A stretch of 64,000 nt of DNA. Source: Dermacentor variabilis. Taxonomy: Eukaryota > Arthropoda > Arachnida > Ixodida > Ixodidae. Below the pieces are notes generated by a model, which was given only the letters and a program-made list of their open reading frames with translations, had not been told where the DNA came from and searched no databases. The stretch covers positions 52,192,115 to 52,256,114 of the forward strand of contig NC_134573.1 in NCBI RefSeq assembly GCF_050947875.1, written 5' to 3'. Shown here piece after piece: positions 1 to 10,728 of this stretch; position 1 is the stretch's first letter; every line of letters begins with the position of its first letter. Both the position numbers and the translations under genes were made by a program.

Positions 1-330
1 GGGAAGACGATCTGCTGGATGGGACCAGCTGGTGGCCCCTGAGGCGTTTTCCGACGTTGGCAGGAATCGCAGTTAGCAAAATTGTGTCGGACGGAGGGAG
101 CAAGGCCGCGCCAATAGAAGCGGGGGCGTTCACAATCGTACGCCTGAGTTACCCCAAGGTACCCTGTAAGCGGGCGCGTCATGGAGCTCAAAGAGCACAG
201 TCCGCCGTAAGTGTTTGAGTACGATAGTAAGATCGGATCCGCCATGTAGAAGGTTCTTTCGGTACCGAATGCCGCCCTGGAGGTCATACCACCTAACGGA
301 GGCGTCTGTAGGCTTCGAGTGCAATCAGCG
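1..330 (-). pseudogene. Ty3/gypsy A integrase N-terminal fragment
   Basis: Read on the minus strand, this is the region between RNase H and integrase of a Ty3/gypsy polyprotein. The stretch GGSDLTIVLKHLRRTVLFEL followed by HDAPA resembles the integrase zinc-binding entry (usually LRRTVLEELHDAPTAGHLG), which is intact in a related element at 63500-63670. Here the GHLG part is shifted out of frame. The element runs off the left edge, so the integrase core and 3' LTR are outside the window. Not functional as seen. Confidence 0.7.
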
Positions 331-790
331 TCTTTTTGGAGATGGCCGGATCTGTAGACAAGACGATACGAATATTGGTGGAGGTGTAACGGCCAGGAAC
401 CGTTTTCCTGTACGATCTTTCAGTGAGCACGAAGAGCAAAGCCTGTGATGGTCCGTGATGACTGAAAAGGGTCGGCTATATAAGTATGGGCGGAATGTCG
501 CAACCACCCTAACTAGGGTCAGACACTGGCGCTCAGTGATTGAACAGCTGCGCTCACTGGCTCAAAGGAGTCTTCTGGCATAGGCGATAACACGGTTGCT
601 GCTGCCCTCGAGTTGTGCTAGTAATGCGCCAATTCCGTGGACACTGGCATCAGCACGGACTTTGAAAGGCGTAGAATGATCTAAATGGGTCAGAACTGGT
701 GGCGTTGTTAGAAGGTCGTTGTCGTTATCGCTCGTTATTGGCCCACTTGAAGTGGGCGTCTTTCTTCAAAATCTCAGTTAGCGGTCGTGC
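325..790 (-). pseudogene. Ty3/gypsy A RNase H fragment
   Basis: Minus-strand translation gives FRPYLYSRPFSVITDHH and then SLKDRTGK, the end of a retroelement RNase H domain with its TDHH motif. Further upstream on the same strand, another frame gives a match to the VRADASVHGIGALLAQLEG region carrying the first catalytic Asp, and an SITERQC segment follows it. Frameshifts separate the pieces, so this is a relic. It sits between the reverse transcriptase and integrase fragments in the normal Ty3 order. Confidence 0.65.
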
Positions 791-1023
791 TATGGCCGCG
801 CAGTTTTTCACCAAGTGGCGTAAGAGCAAAGGTCGATGAAGCTGTGCACATCCTTGACGTATTTCGGAACAGAGAAGTGCGTAACAGCACGGTGTTTTCC
901 TGCGCGCGGCTGCACTCCATTCGCATCAATGAAATGTCCATGCAATTTTATCTGGCGATGTTTAAATTGCCACTTTGATGCGTGCAATTGTGGACCGGCT
1001 CGGCGAAAAACATCTAGGGCTGT

Positions 1024-1412
1024 TTAGAGGCGTCCGAGCTGTGTAGGTAATGTTGGGGACAATACTATAACGTCATCAAAGCAACACCGGAACGTCGACC
1101 ATTTGAAACCGCGAAGAAGGGAGTACATCATGCGTTCAAATGTGCCAGGAGCCTTGCATAGACCGAACGGCATCATTTTGAATTGATAAAGACCGTTGGC
1201 TGCTACAAACGCTCTCTTCTGCTGGTGTAGCTCGTCCACGGCAATCTGCCAGTATCCGGAGCGAAGGTTAACAGACGGGAAATGTCGTGCACCGTAGAGA
1301 CAGTCAAGGAATTCATCACTGCGACGTAGGGGATACACGTCCTTTTTTTAACTCTGTTAAGGTGGCGATAATCCACGCAAAATAGCCATGGGCCACGTTT
1401 CCTTTTCACCAG
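1024..1412 (-). pseudogene. Ty3/gypsy A reverse transcriptase fragment
   Basis: The minus strand encodes a recognisable Ty3/gypsy reverse transcriptase palm. It contains FCVDYRHLN, then LRSGYWQIAVDE, then FKMMPFGLCKAPGTFERMM, then CCFDDVIVLSP. The last is the YxDD active site in the form CFDD, so the two catalytic aspartates are kept but the Tyr position is changed. A frameshift near 1345 separates the VDYRHLN part from the rest. Family knowledge: this domain copies the element RNA into DNA. Decayed copy. Confidence 0.85.
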
Positions 1413-1986
1413 TACAACAGGTGACGCACATGGACTACAGGGCGGTTAAATAATGTTCTTTGCAAGCAATTTGCGAAGTCATGCGTGAATAGATCGGCTC
1501 TCAGCCGGCGACGCTCAATACGGGGGGTGAATATTAGAAGGAACATCGCCGGTATTTATGCCATGTTTAACAGCTGTAGTTTGAGCCAAAGGCCGATCAG
1601 TAAAGTAAAAAAATGTTGTGGTATGAAAACAGAACGCGGGAGAACTCATGAGCGTATTACCTCGGCAAGTCAAGCGCAATAATTTTCTGTAAATCGGCGA
1701 TGGTACCAGTTGCCGACTGCGGCGGTATAAGAGGGTCGATTGAATTGTCGTCTACTGCAATAGATGCTACTTAGTGATCGTCGAATGATCAAAGCTGGGC
1801 TAGATACATCCCGCGTACAGCACTTGCATCGTCAAGTCAATATTGCCAGGCAGGCGCTATTCGCCGTAATAGATAAAATTGTATGAGCTACTGTGATACC
1901 CTTTGTTAGGAGAACGTCGTGCATGAGAGCCGCGATGTAGTTGTCGCCGGGCACTGGTGATGACGACACAAAGTCAACATAAGGGC

Positions 1987-2280
1987 CTAAGGTGGCAGGC
2001 GAACTAACGTTAAGGAACTGAGGCGACTGTGGGATAGTTCAGCAGGATCCAGAACAGGCCGCTCAAGGCGGAGAGTACTGGCTAAAAAGTCTATGAGAGC
2101 ACAACGGGTGGAGACGAAGTCCCGGCCGAGGATAATGTCGTGGAAGCAGTTGCCGATTACTGTGAAGAGAACAAAAGTGGAGCGATTCACGACGGAGATG
2201 CTTGAAGGCACACATACCAATTGTGTAGAGCCTCAGTGGAGGATCTGGTGGTGTAGTGAGCAATGCAGCGTCAAGTTGAG
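1987..2280 (-). pseudogene. Ty3/gypsy A protease C-terminal fragment
   Basis: The minus strand gives VLFTVIGNCFHDIILGRDF followed by STRCALIDF. This corresponds to the C-terminal half of a retropepsin-like protease, and the related element at 61400-61480 reads VIAHCPHDITLGLDFLSAHS at the same place. The DTGA-type active-site segment should lie upstream on the minus strand and is not intact. Position between gag and reverse transcriptase is as expected. Confidence 0.6.
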
Positions 2281-2292
2281 GCGCAGTATTGT

Positions 2293-3201
2293 CTAGATTT
2301 CCAGCTGGGTTCGTCCGTAAGGAATCATCGAATGTGAGCGACGGGGCTTGGGCAAGCGAGATCGTCGGCGTTTTTGTGAAGGTGGCGGTGAATATGGGTG
2401 GTTCTGTGCAAGGGGGTTCAGTGGTGGCATTGTTGGACCGTGTGGTATAGGGACGAGAAGGGCTACTTGGGTTAGAGTAGCCACTATAAATGGTGTGGGT
2501 CGGGGAACTCCAGCGACTGCAGCGAGAAAAGTGCCCAATCCGACGGCGGTGAAAAGAAGTGGGCTTCTCGTCAGTAGTGGGCCCTTCAGATAGTTTCCGC
2601 AAACATGGTGAATAGTGTGATGCGGGACGGAATGGAATCGAAGAATCCGGGAGGCATAAGGGTGATCGGCTGAGCACATGGTGTGCAGAATTATGTTGGC
2701 GAACTCTTGGCGGACAACTGCCTGGGTCAAGGAAACCATGACTGCAGGTGAGTTGGAGGAGCTGGAGTCAAAGATAGCGGGGTAATTGGCCTCAATCTCT
2801 CTTCGGACGATCCTTGCAAAAGCGCCAGTGTTCTTGGGACGAGGAGTGTCGGCAAAGGACGATGACGCCGCGGTATTTGCTAAATGAGCGAACTGTTCGT
2901 GGGCACGTCCGCTTTTTGCGAGTTGCAGGTGGCGCCACTTTTTGATGACTGCGTTCACCATCACCACATTGTTGAAGACGAGCATGTTGAAGGCGTCATC
3001 GACAGTGCCTCTGAAATGTGGGAAACCTTCTCTCGCTGAGTCATGGGTGCGTCGACTTTTGGCATAGAGACAAGACGCCTTGAATGTACGTGAAATAGGG
3101 CTCTTTTGACGTCCGCACGCGACTTGATAACGCCTCTCTCGCGGCAAGTTGGCCACCGCAGGGTTACCGAACAAGTCTCGGAGCTTTTGACTAAGTGTAT
3201 A
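2293..3201 (-). pseudogene. Ty3/gypsy A gag, C-terminal part
   Basis: On the minus strand a long open frame (roughly 290 codons) starts just after the RTE insertion at 3212. It begins with KLRDLFGNPAVA in one frame and continues with DDAFNMLVFNNVVMVNAVIK and SLTQAVVRQEF. These match the gag of the element at 59938-61115 (DLFGDPIG, HAFNVLVFGHVSTIDAIIKE, LIQAVVRQEF). The zinc-knuckle part is out of frame. Gag forms the particle shell in this family. The N-terminal part of the same gag is at 4539-4795. Confidence 0.75.
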
Positions 3202-3211
3202 CCAATTGGTG
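3202..3211. repeat. Target-site duplication, left copy (RTE copy A)
   Basis: The ten bases ccaattggtg recur with one mismatch as ccaactggtg at 4529-4538 on the far side of the RTE tail. On the minus strand both copies read into the gag TSW/TNW codons, so gag continues across the insertion when one copy is removed. This identifies the insertion point. Confidence 0.7.
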
Positions 3212-4477
3212 GGAAGGATGGTGGGCAGATTGTTCTAGAAAAACTGGCCACCCCGTATACGCAATGCCTCATGACATCGAGCGTAGATAAATCCTGGAAG
3301 AAAGCTAAGATAATCCTAATTGATAAGAAAGAGAACGCCAAAGCCTTAAAAAGTATAGAGCGATCAATTTAGTCTCCGTTTCCTAGAAACAATTTACTAA
3401 GGAACTTGCAAATAGAATCAGGAACACCTTAGACTTCCATCAACCAAAGGACCAGACAGGATCCCGTAAAGGCTACTCAACTATAGACCATATTCACGCG
3501 ATCAATCAGGTGATTGAGAAATATGCGGAATATAACAAACCTTTATATATAGCTTTCAGTGATTACGAGAAAGCATGTTATTCAGTCGAAACATCAGCAG
3601 GTGTCAGGCAGAGAGATACGATCTCTCCGATGCTATTCACAGCGTTTTACAGGAGGTAATCAGAGACCTGGATTAGGAAGAATTGGGGATAAAAGTTAAT
3701 GGAGATTACCTTAGTAACTTGCGATTCGCTGATGATATCATAGTAAATCAGGGGACCAATTGCAATGCATGCTCACTGACCTGGAGATGAAAAGCAGGAG
3801 AGTGGGTCTAAAAATTATTCTGCAGAAAACTAAATTAATGTTTAACAGTCTCGGAAGAGAATAGCAATTTGCGATAGATAGTGAGGCACTGGAAGTGCTA
3901 AGGGAATACATCTACTTAGGGCAGTTAGTGATGGCGGATCGTGATCATGAGACAGAAATAATCAGAAGAATAAGAATGGGCTGGTGTGTGTTTGGAAGGC
4001 ATTCTCAGATCATGCACAGCAGGTTGCCATTATCCCTCAAGAAAAAAGTTTATTACAGCTGTGTCTCACCAGTACTCACGTGCGGGGCAGAGACCTGGAG
4101 GCTTACGAAAAGGGTTCTACTTAAATTGAGGACGACGCAACGATCTATGGAAATAAGAATGCTAGGTGTAACATTAAGGGATAAGAAAATAGCAGATTGG
4201 GTGAGGGAACAAACGCGATTAATGACACCTTAGTTGAAATCAAGAAAATGAATGGGCATAGGCAGGACATGTAATGAGGAGGGAAGATAACCGTTGGTCA
4301 TTAAAGGTTACGGACTGGATTCCAAGGGAAGGGAAGCGTAGCAGTGGGCGGCAGAAAGTTAGATTGGCGGACGAGATTAAGAAGTTTGCAGGGATAATAT
4401 GGCCACAATTAGTACACGACCGGAGTAGGTGGAGAAGAATGGCAGAGGCCTTTGCCCTGCAGTGGGCGTAACCAGGC

Positions 4478-4512
<35 letters not shown>
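3212..4512 (+). mobile_element. RTE-clade LINE copy A, 5'-truncated
   Basis: This is the 3' part of an RTE-type non-LTR retrotransposon inserted in gypsy A gag. Plus-strand frames give GGQIVLEKLATPYTQCLMTS, then a DTISPMLFTA segment, LRFADDI (the reverse transcriptase active site) and a C-terminal tail with TCGAETWRLTKRVLLKLRTT and REDNRWSLKVTDWIPREGKR. The element ends in AAGGCTGATG-like sequence and a (TGA)n tail. Several frameshifts and small deletions, including one after the YEKACYSVETSA region, disable it. Copies B, C and D in this window share the same 3' half. Confidence 0.9.
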
Positions 4513-4513
4513 A
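4478..4513 (+). repeat. (TGA)n tail of RTE copy A
   Basis: About a dozen TGA/GAT units follow the last coding part of RTE copy A. Simple-repeat 3' tails instead of poly(A) are usual for RTE elements; copies B, C and D have the same tail in the opposite orientation. Confidence 0.9.
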
Positions 4514-4528
4514 TTAATGGTGATGTTC

Positions 4529-4538
4529 CCAACTGGTG
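4529..4538. repeat. Target-site duplication, right copy (RTE copy A)
   Basis: ccaactggtg, nine of ten bases identical to 3202-3211, immediately follows the RTE tail region and re-enters the gypsy A gag sequence. Confidence 0.7.
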
Positions 4539-4795
4539 AGCTCGTTTTCGTGTGTTCAAAACGAAACTCGAGGTTAGCCACCGAGGTAAAAGGCTACGCT
4601 GGCGAGTATGATAGCATGGTCCCATCGGTTATTGGTGCTGGCGCGTTCGTACAAGCTGATCCAATCCTCTATGTCTTCCCGATCTTTTCCCGAGACTACC
4701 CCAGAATTACACCGAGCCGAGAGTGCGATGGAGATCGTCCAAGTGCAAACAGCTGTCGGAGCCGGTCGAGTCGAGCGGTCGTCGTAGGCAGTCAT
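4539..4795 (-). pseudogene. Ty3/gypsy A gag, N-terminal part
   Basis: The minus strand encodes DIEDWISLYERASTNNRWDH and ILASVAFYLGG, matching the gag N-terminus of the elements at 32487-32855 (DVEDWLTMYERVCDNRWNP) and 59938-60336 (DVDHWIKLYEHASANTSWDQ). Past a frameshift it continues with THENELTSWE up to the target duplication. It is the upstream half of the gag at 2293-3201, split by RTE copy A. A methionine codon near 4795 is a plausible start. Confidence 0.8.
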
Positions 4796-4858
4796 CTAGG
4801 AATGCTTCACGGCGAAGCTCCGCCACTAGGTACAGGGAAAGTGCGCGTCCACCAAATA

Positions 4859-5014
4859 TGTTACCTGAAAATACACAGGCGAGAAGCTATTTACAGATAT
4901 ATTTACAAACACGCGGCACGTTTCCAAGAGGCCACAGCCCGCGCTTGCGTCTAACAGTCCTAGTCGTCTCCACACTACTGGCCTCTTCGTAATGGTAAAT
5001 ACTGATCCGTAGCA
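4859..5014 (-). repeat. 5' LTR of Ty3/gypsy A
   Basis: On the minus strand this 156-bp block begins TGCTACGGATCAG and ends CAGGTAACA. It carries the TG...CA ends of an LTR and the same terminal style as the LTRs at 32340-32473 (TGTTACGG...CAACA) and 59718-59865 (...GTAACA). The next internal bases are TATTTGGTGGA; all three gypsy elements here have TTxTGGTG just inside the LTR, the expected place of the primer-binding site. I could not assign the tRNA. Confidence 0.65.
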
Positions 5015-5019
5015 ATGTG

Positions 5020-5640
5020 CCGAAAACGAAGGTAAGGTTCTATAGTCAGGCAAAGAAAGAAGAGTTCAGGATTGGCAGCCAGCCTGTAGAGTCTGTGCAC
5101 GAGTACGTGTTTCGAGGTCAATTACTCAAAGGTGACCCTGATTATCATAATGAAATTTGCAGAATAATGAAAACAGGCTGCTGTGGATAAAGGACATATC
5201 GCCAGATGCTGACTGGAAGCTTACCACTGCCATTGAAAAGAAAGATGTACATAAATGCATTCTACCAGTGCTAACATATGGGGCAGAAACTTGGAGTTTG
5301 ATAAAGAAGCCCGTGAACAAGTTATGGGATGCGCAAAGAGTGGTGGAGCGAAAACAGTTAGGCATACAGTCATAACGACAGGAATAAAGCGGTGTAGACC
5401 AGAAAGTAAACGGGAATAGCCGAAATTCTACATAACGTTGGGAGAAAGAAATGGAGCTGGTCAGGCCATATAATATATAGGATAGATAACAGCGGAATAT
5501 CAGAGTTACAGAATGGGTACTAAGAGAAGGGAAGTGCAATTGGGGATGACAGAAAACTTCGTTTTATGTAAGAATTTCCCAGGCGCAAGTTGGAATTTGA
5601 TGGCGCAGAACAAGGGCATTTGGAGATGTATCGTATCTCC
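5020..5640 (+). mobile_element. Second RTE-type LINE fragment (divergent family)
   Basis: Plus-strand frames contain SQPVESVHEYVFRGQLL, then a frame with LTYGAETWSLIKKPVNKL and later NLMAQNKGIWRC. These match the post-reverse-transcriptase region of RTE elements (NVDEYVYLGQLI..., TYGSQTW..., WMxxAQDRxxW...). It is clearly a different subfamily from copies A-D. Frameshifts and stops are frequent. It lies directly between the gypsy A LTR and the CR1-type LINE. Confidence 0.75.
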
Positions 5641-6518
5641 CTGGTCATGTTAAAATAATTTCTAAACCAATATCATTTATACTGTCTTAAATTACTAACC
5701 TCATGTTTAAAGCAGCACATTTCCTCGCGAGCTTAAACGTGGTAGAGTTATACCTGTTTTATGAGAAAGGCGATCGCTCATTACTGTCAAACTACAGGTC
5801 AATCTGTGTTTTGCACTTTTTTAGCAAGGTCATCGGGAAAATAATCGAAAAACGATTGACCAAATACAGAACCAAATTTAATATTCTTGCAAATGACCAA
5901 TTTGGATTTCGACCCGGTTACTCTACTGACCTAGCGCTTGCATCTCTTACTGATCAAATAAAGAAAGCCATTGATAACGGTAAATTCGCAGCATCCTTAT
6001 CTGTAGACTTTTCAAACGCATTGAGCAAGAGATTGTTTATCTTAAACTAGGTTCGATTGGTATCACAGGTCCTGCTTTACAACTATTACGCAGCTATTTA
6101 CGAGACAGATACAAGGTTGTTAGTGTTTCCGATGTTCATTCTAAAGCTAAAATGACTAATTTAGGCAAGGATCCATATTGCGCCCGTTATTCTTTTTACT
6201 TGATATTGATGATCTACCTAACTGCCTCACATCTTCTAAATGTATACTATATGCCCATGATACATCAATTATTAATTCTGGCGAATGTCTGTCTACGGTA
6301 ATAACCAAGCTTAATAGTGATCGTTATATCTTGTTAGAATGGAGCAAAATGAATAGACTTGCCATTATTCCTAGTAAAACTAAATTTATTTTATTCTTAT
6401 CTCAAAATAAATCATCACTATGCATTCCGCCCATTTCCATTGGTGATAATTTATTAACAGCAAGTGAACAATGCACGTACTTAGGTGTTATTATAGACTG
6501 TAACGTAAGATTTCATCG
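5641..6518 (+). mobile_element. CR1/L2-type LINE, reverse transcriptase part (left half)
   Basis: Plus-strand reading gives KGDRSLLSNYRSICVLHFFS, then LANDQFGFRPGYSTDLALAS, SLSVDFSNAL and LLRSYLRDRYKVVS. This is the reverse transcriptase of a CR1/L2/Jockey-type LINE (family form: SNYRPISVLP..., NQFGFR.GYST..., FLDFSKAFD). The FxDD region is recognisable as a degenerate YAHDT. The element is interrupted at 6519-6524 by RTE copy B and resumes after 8165. Confidence 0.85.
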
Positions 6519-6524
6519 CCATAT
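6519..6524. repeat. Candidate target-site duplication, left (RTE copy B)
   Basis: ccatat here recurs at 8160-8165, flanking RTE copy B on both sides. The LINE reading frame breaks at the first and resumes after the second. Only six bases, so support is moderate. Confidence 0.5.
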
Positions 6525-6612
6525 CATCATCTTCTTCATCATCATCATCACCACCACCACCACCATCATCATCATCATCGTCGTCGTCGTCGTCGTCATC
6601 ATCATCATCAGC
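6525..6612 (-). repeat. Compound (CAT)/(CAC)/(CGT)n tail of RTE copy B
   Basis: A run of trinucleotide units (atc, acc, cgt) about 85 bp long lies at the 3' end of RTE copy B. On the minus strand it reads as TGA/GGT/ACG units. Confidence 0.9.
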
Positions 6613-8159
6613 CTGGTTACACCCATAGCAGGGCAAAAGCCTCTCCCATACTTCTCCAACAAACCCGGTCGTGTAATAAATGTGGCCATGTCGTCCTTGC
6701 AAACTTTCTGCCGCCCCCTGCTACGCTTCCCTTCCCTTGGGATCCAGTCCGTAACACTTAATGACCATCGGTTATCTTCCCTCCTCATTACACGTCCTGA
6801 CCATGCCCATTTATTTTTCTAGATTTTCACTAAGATGTCATTACCTTGCGCTTGTTCCATCACCCAATCTGCTCTTTTATCCCTTAACGTTACACCCTTC
6901 ACTCGTTGCGTCGTACTCAATTTAAGTAGAACCCGTTTCGTTAGCCTCCAGGTTTCTGCCCCGTCCGTGAGTAGTGGTCAGGCAGAGCTGTTATACGCTT
7001 ATCTCTTTAGGGATAATGGCAACCTGCTGTTCATGATCTGAGAATGCCTGCCAAACGCACCCCAGCCCATTCTTATTGTTCTGATTATTTCCGTCTTATG
7101 ATCCCGATCCGCCATCACTAACTGCCCTAAGTAGATGTATTCCCTTACCACTTCCAGTGTCTCGCTATCTATTGTAAATTGCTATTTTCTTCCGAGACTG
7201 TTAAACATTAATTTAGTTTACTGCAGAATAATTTATAGACCCACTATCCTGATTTGCCTCTCCAGGTCAGTGGGCACGCATTTCAATTGGTCCCCTGACT
7301 TACTAAGCAGTCAATATCATCAGCGAATCGCAAGTTACTAAGGTATTCTCCATTAACTTTTATCCCCAATTCTTCCTAATCCAGGTCTATGAATACCTCC
7401 TGTAAACAAGCTGTGAATAGCATTGGAGAGATCGTATCTCCCTGCCTGGCACCTTTCTTTGTTGGGATTTTGTTGCTTTCATTATGGAGGACAACGATGG
7501 CTGTGGAACCGCTATAGAGATCTTTCAGTATTTTTACATACGGCTCGTCTTCACCCTGATTCCACAATGCCTCCATGACTGCTGAGGTTTCGACCGAATC
7601 AAACGCTTTCTCGTAATCAATGAAAGCTATATATAAGGGTTCATTATATTCCGCACATTTCTCTATCACATGATTGATAGTGTGAATATGGTCTATTGTT
7701 GAGTAGCCTTAATGGAATCCTGCCTGGTCCTTTGCTTGAAAGAAGTCTAAGGTGTTCCTGATTATATTTGCGATTACCTAAGTAAAATAGTTTGTAGGCA
7801 ACTGACAGTAGCCTGATCGGTCTATAATTTTTCAAGTCTTTGGCGTACCCTTTTTATGGATTAGGATCATGTTAGCGCTTTTCCAAGATTGCGGTACGCT
7901 CGAGGTGATGAGGCATTGCGTATACAGGGTGGCCACTTTTTCTAGAACAATCTGCCCACCATCCTTCAAAAAATCTGCTGTTACCTGATCCACCCGAGCT
8001 GCCTTCCCCCTTTTCTAGCTCCCAAGGCTTTCTTTACTTCTTCCGGCGTTACCTGTGGGATTTCGAATTCCTCTAGACTATTCTCTCTTCCATTATCGTC
8101 GTGGGTGCCACTGGTACTGTATAAATCTCCATAGAACTCCTCAGCCACTTTAACTATCT
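6525..8159 (-). mobile_element. RTE-clade LINE copy B, nested in the CR1-type LINE
   Basis: Minus-strand frames give VAEEFYGDLYSTSGTHDDNG and EEVKKALGARKGG, then NYRPIRLLSVAYKLF, EPLYIAFIDYEKAFDSVETS, KKGARQGDTISPMLFTACLQ and the C-terminal REDNRWSLSVTDWIPREGKR. It is the longest of the four related copies, starting before the reverse transcriptase, and its (CAT)n tail lies at the left end (minus-strand 3' end). Frameshifts are present, for example around 7640-7700. The family knowledge is that RTE elements insert by target-primed reverse transcription and are commonly 5'-truncated, as here. Confidence 0.9.
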
Positions 8160-8165
8160 CCATAT
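8160..8165. repeat. Candidate target-site duplication, right (RTE copy B)
   Basis: Second copy of ccatat, matching 6519-6524 on the other side of RTE copy B. Confidence 0.5.
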
Positions 8166-9062
8166 AACGCCAGATAATGCATATTAAAAAGAAGTTATCA
8201 CATGTTATGCGCATTCTCATCAGTGCGCGTCCATTTTTGACCTGTGTTGCTCTGACCCTATTTCGCGGTTGTACACTCTCACATTAAAAACTGCAAAACA
8301 TCCTGGGGTAACACGTGCACTACTTACCTAAAGGCGATACAAACCATCCAAAACGAGGCAATTAGGATAATCACGTCGAATCCACACACGGCCAATGCTA
8401 AACAGTTACTACAAGCAAATACCATTCTAGACTTTGCAGCCCTTGTCAAGTAAAACCTTGCCACTTTTCTTTTCAAAGTAATAAATGACAAAATATATTC
8501 GTCGCTAATTCCTATATCATCTCTAACAAACACTAACTCAACTCGTCTTGCGCTGCATAATAATTTCATTCTGCCCAAAGTGCGCACTAATTATGGGAAA
8601 CAGACCGTTTACTTTGCAGCCATATCAAAATGGAATACATTACCATTTGTCATAAAACTCCTGAAACCCCATCGATTTTGTGATGAACTGAAAAACTTCC
8701 TGTTATTTCATATGTAAAGGGCACTATGCACTGTATTATCCGATTCTGATTTAAGACCTGCGATCCTTATGTACTCCAACATATTAATTTTTATTTCTTA
8801 GGTTATCTTTTGTTTGTCTTTCTTCCTCTTTTACTTTAGTTTCATCGAGCTTCGAAATATCGCTTACTGCTCTTATATTGTCTCTTAATTACTTCATCTG
8901 CTTAGATTTATATCTCATTATTTATTATTACTAGATTTGTACCAATTGAGATTTGTTGCTTGCCAAATGAACTTTTATGGTAAACTTTAACAGGGGGTCC
9001 CAATTCAGTTTTAACTATAGGACCTCCTCCTGTATACCTCTATCTGTATATTATTTTTATGT
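8166..9062 (+). mobile_element. CR1/L2-type LINE, C-terminal part (right half)
   Basis: After the nested RTE, the plus strand resumes with HIKKKLSHVMRILISARPFL, then AIQTIQNEAIRIITSNPHTA, ILDFAALVK, NLATFLFKVIND and KVRTNYGKQTVYFAAISKWN, ending LKNFLLFHM and a stop near 8716. This is the C-terminal domain typical of CR1/L2-type LINE ORF2. An AT-rich 3' region then leads to AATAAAAATAGATTGATTGATT at the tail. Frameshifted but well recognisable. Confidence 0.85.
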
Positions 9063-9074
9063 AAGAATAAAAAT

Positions 9075-9092
9075 AGATTGATTGATTGAATA

Positions 9093-9172
<80 letters not shown>
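9075..9172 (+). repeat. (GATT)n 3' tail of the CR1-type LINE
   Basis: About 98 bp of near-perfect GATT units follow the LINE 3' end. CR1/L2-type LINEs typically end in short tandem repeats, so this is best read as an expanded element tail. Confidence 0.9.
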
Positions 9173-9173
<1 letters not shown>

Positions 9174-10058
9174 GAGGGGCCTTAGTCCTGCAGTGGATGT
9201 AAAGAAATTGGCTTATGACGACGATGATGGCGGCAACTGATCGCACTTGAAAAAAACTCTGAGTAGCGAGGAACAGCTACGAAGTATATCACTCTTATAT
9301 AAGTCAATTTACTCTACCACTTTCTTTAAAGCTTGGCTCAAATGCCGTTGTATGTCACGCACTTCTCTGTCGTCAATGAAACGAGGAAAAGAAGAAGCAC
9401 CGGCAAGAAAGCACTTCCTCTATTTAAGCCGTTCTTCTAGTACGAATAAACAGTTAAACTAGAAAGTGAGCGCAGAAACAGGCGCCGCCGCAGATCAAAT
9501 AATGGAGAACCTTCCGCTTTAGGCAGACGTGACAGATTTGAATACGAGCGGTGGGGCAAGTTGTTTTTATTGAAATTTCTTCTCCTCATTCCTCCTTATT
9601 TGTAAATTTCACATAAAGCAAACGTATTTTCTCTTCGCTTTTCTCGGCTTCCTTTCTATATGATTTAGATTTTTCGTGAATAAGGAAATAGTGAGCCTTC
9701 ACATCCTGTACGTTTTCCTCGTGCATGTATCTTCTACTGCTGTTATGTAAGTTAACCTAGCTGACCTTCTCTAACTTTGATGGATGAAGCTATCGAAATT
9801 TATCACCAAACAGAGGACTCGCGTTCTTCTTTCACAGGTATGTTATGTCATTAGTAGCCACTGGTCTTCCTTGCCAGGCATACTGCTACTAGATATCGAT
9901 CTTTAGATTTCTGAGAATGTGTAAGTTGAAAGTTGACGCTTCTAATGCCTAATTTACTTGCGCCCTCCGAGTGTAGCTTTTTTTCCGTGGAGTGCTAGCT
10001 AGTTCTCGAGTGAGTGAGGAGGCCACCCAGAAACGCTCTGACGTCTCTCTTTCTCTCT

Positions 10059-10061
<3 letters not shown>
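9173..10061. other. No gene seen
   Basis: No protein-like reading frame, repeat end or RNA gene was recognised here. Base composition is AT-leaning and short open frames lack family features. Confidence 0.5.

Positions 10062-10139
<78 letters not shown>
10062..10139. repeat. (TA)n microsatellite
   Basis: About 78 bp of uninterrupted TA. Open frames reading as Tyr-Ile repeats across it are artefacts. Confidence 0.97.
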
Positions 10140-10145
<6 letters not shown>

Positions 10146-10259
10146 GTCCCAGCTGCGCCCGTACGGCGAAGCCTCGATTTCGATAGCCAATGTGTAGACA
10201 GCCATAATAAATAATGGTAGTAATCTTATCGGCCACATCAACTTTCAAACACTCGTGTG

Positions 10260-10670
10260 CTACCTAAATTAACAAGGATGCCCTCAGCGCGCACAGGCAA
10301 ACATGCACCCATCACACTCGATCTCCGCTGACACCCGCTGTAAAAACCCTCGCGTGTGGAAATGCGGCAGCAGCAGTGATATCTCTATCGCTTCAACGCC
10401 AACTGAGCGGCGAGAACGCAGCACATGCAAAGTTGCAAGCAATCGGTCCGCCTATGCGTGCAGTAACGGCGGATGGTGGGGCCACGCGCGGTTGCGTGCG
10501 CTTAACTTGAAAGTGATCTGCGTTGGGGCAGAAAGTACAATGCCTCCCCCTTCCTCCGCTCCCCCGGTTCTTTGCGTGCGACGGAAGACGGCGCACGTTT
10601 TCCCCTGTTTCCTCCCTTGCGCACCGAGACACAGCCGCGATTATCGGCTGAGCCTCGCACGTTCGATATT
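10260..10670. other. GC- and CpG-rich block
   Basis: This roughly 400-bp segment is much richer in CG dinucleotides than its surroundings (for example gagcggcgagaacgcag, ggggccacgcgcggttgcgtgcg). It has no recognised protein content. It could be a promoter-like island or the body of a CpG-rich repeat; the sequence alone does not decide. Confidence 0.35.
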
Positions 10671-10708
10671 ACACAGAGCATACATTGAATACTTCAAAAC
10701 GTTGCCGC

Positions 10709-10728
10709 TATATATATATATATATATT
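10709..10728. repeat. Short (TA)n run
   Basis: Twenty bases of TA repeat. Confidence 0.9.

Noticed and set aside
10014..10241. Open frames of Tyr-Ile repeats over the (TA)n run
   Set aside because: Pure microsatellite translation; the same appears at 59563-59859.
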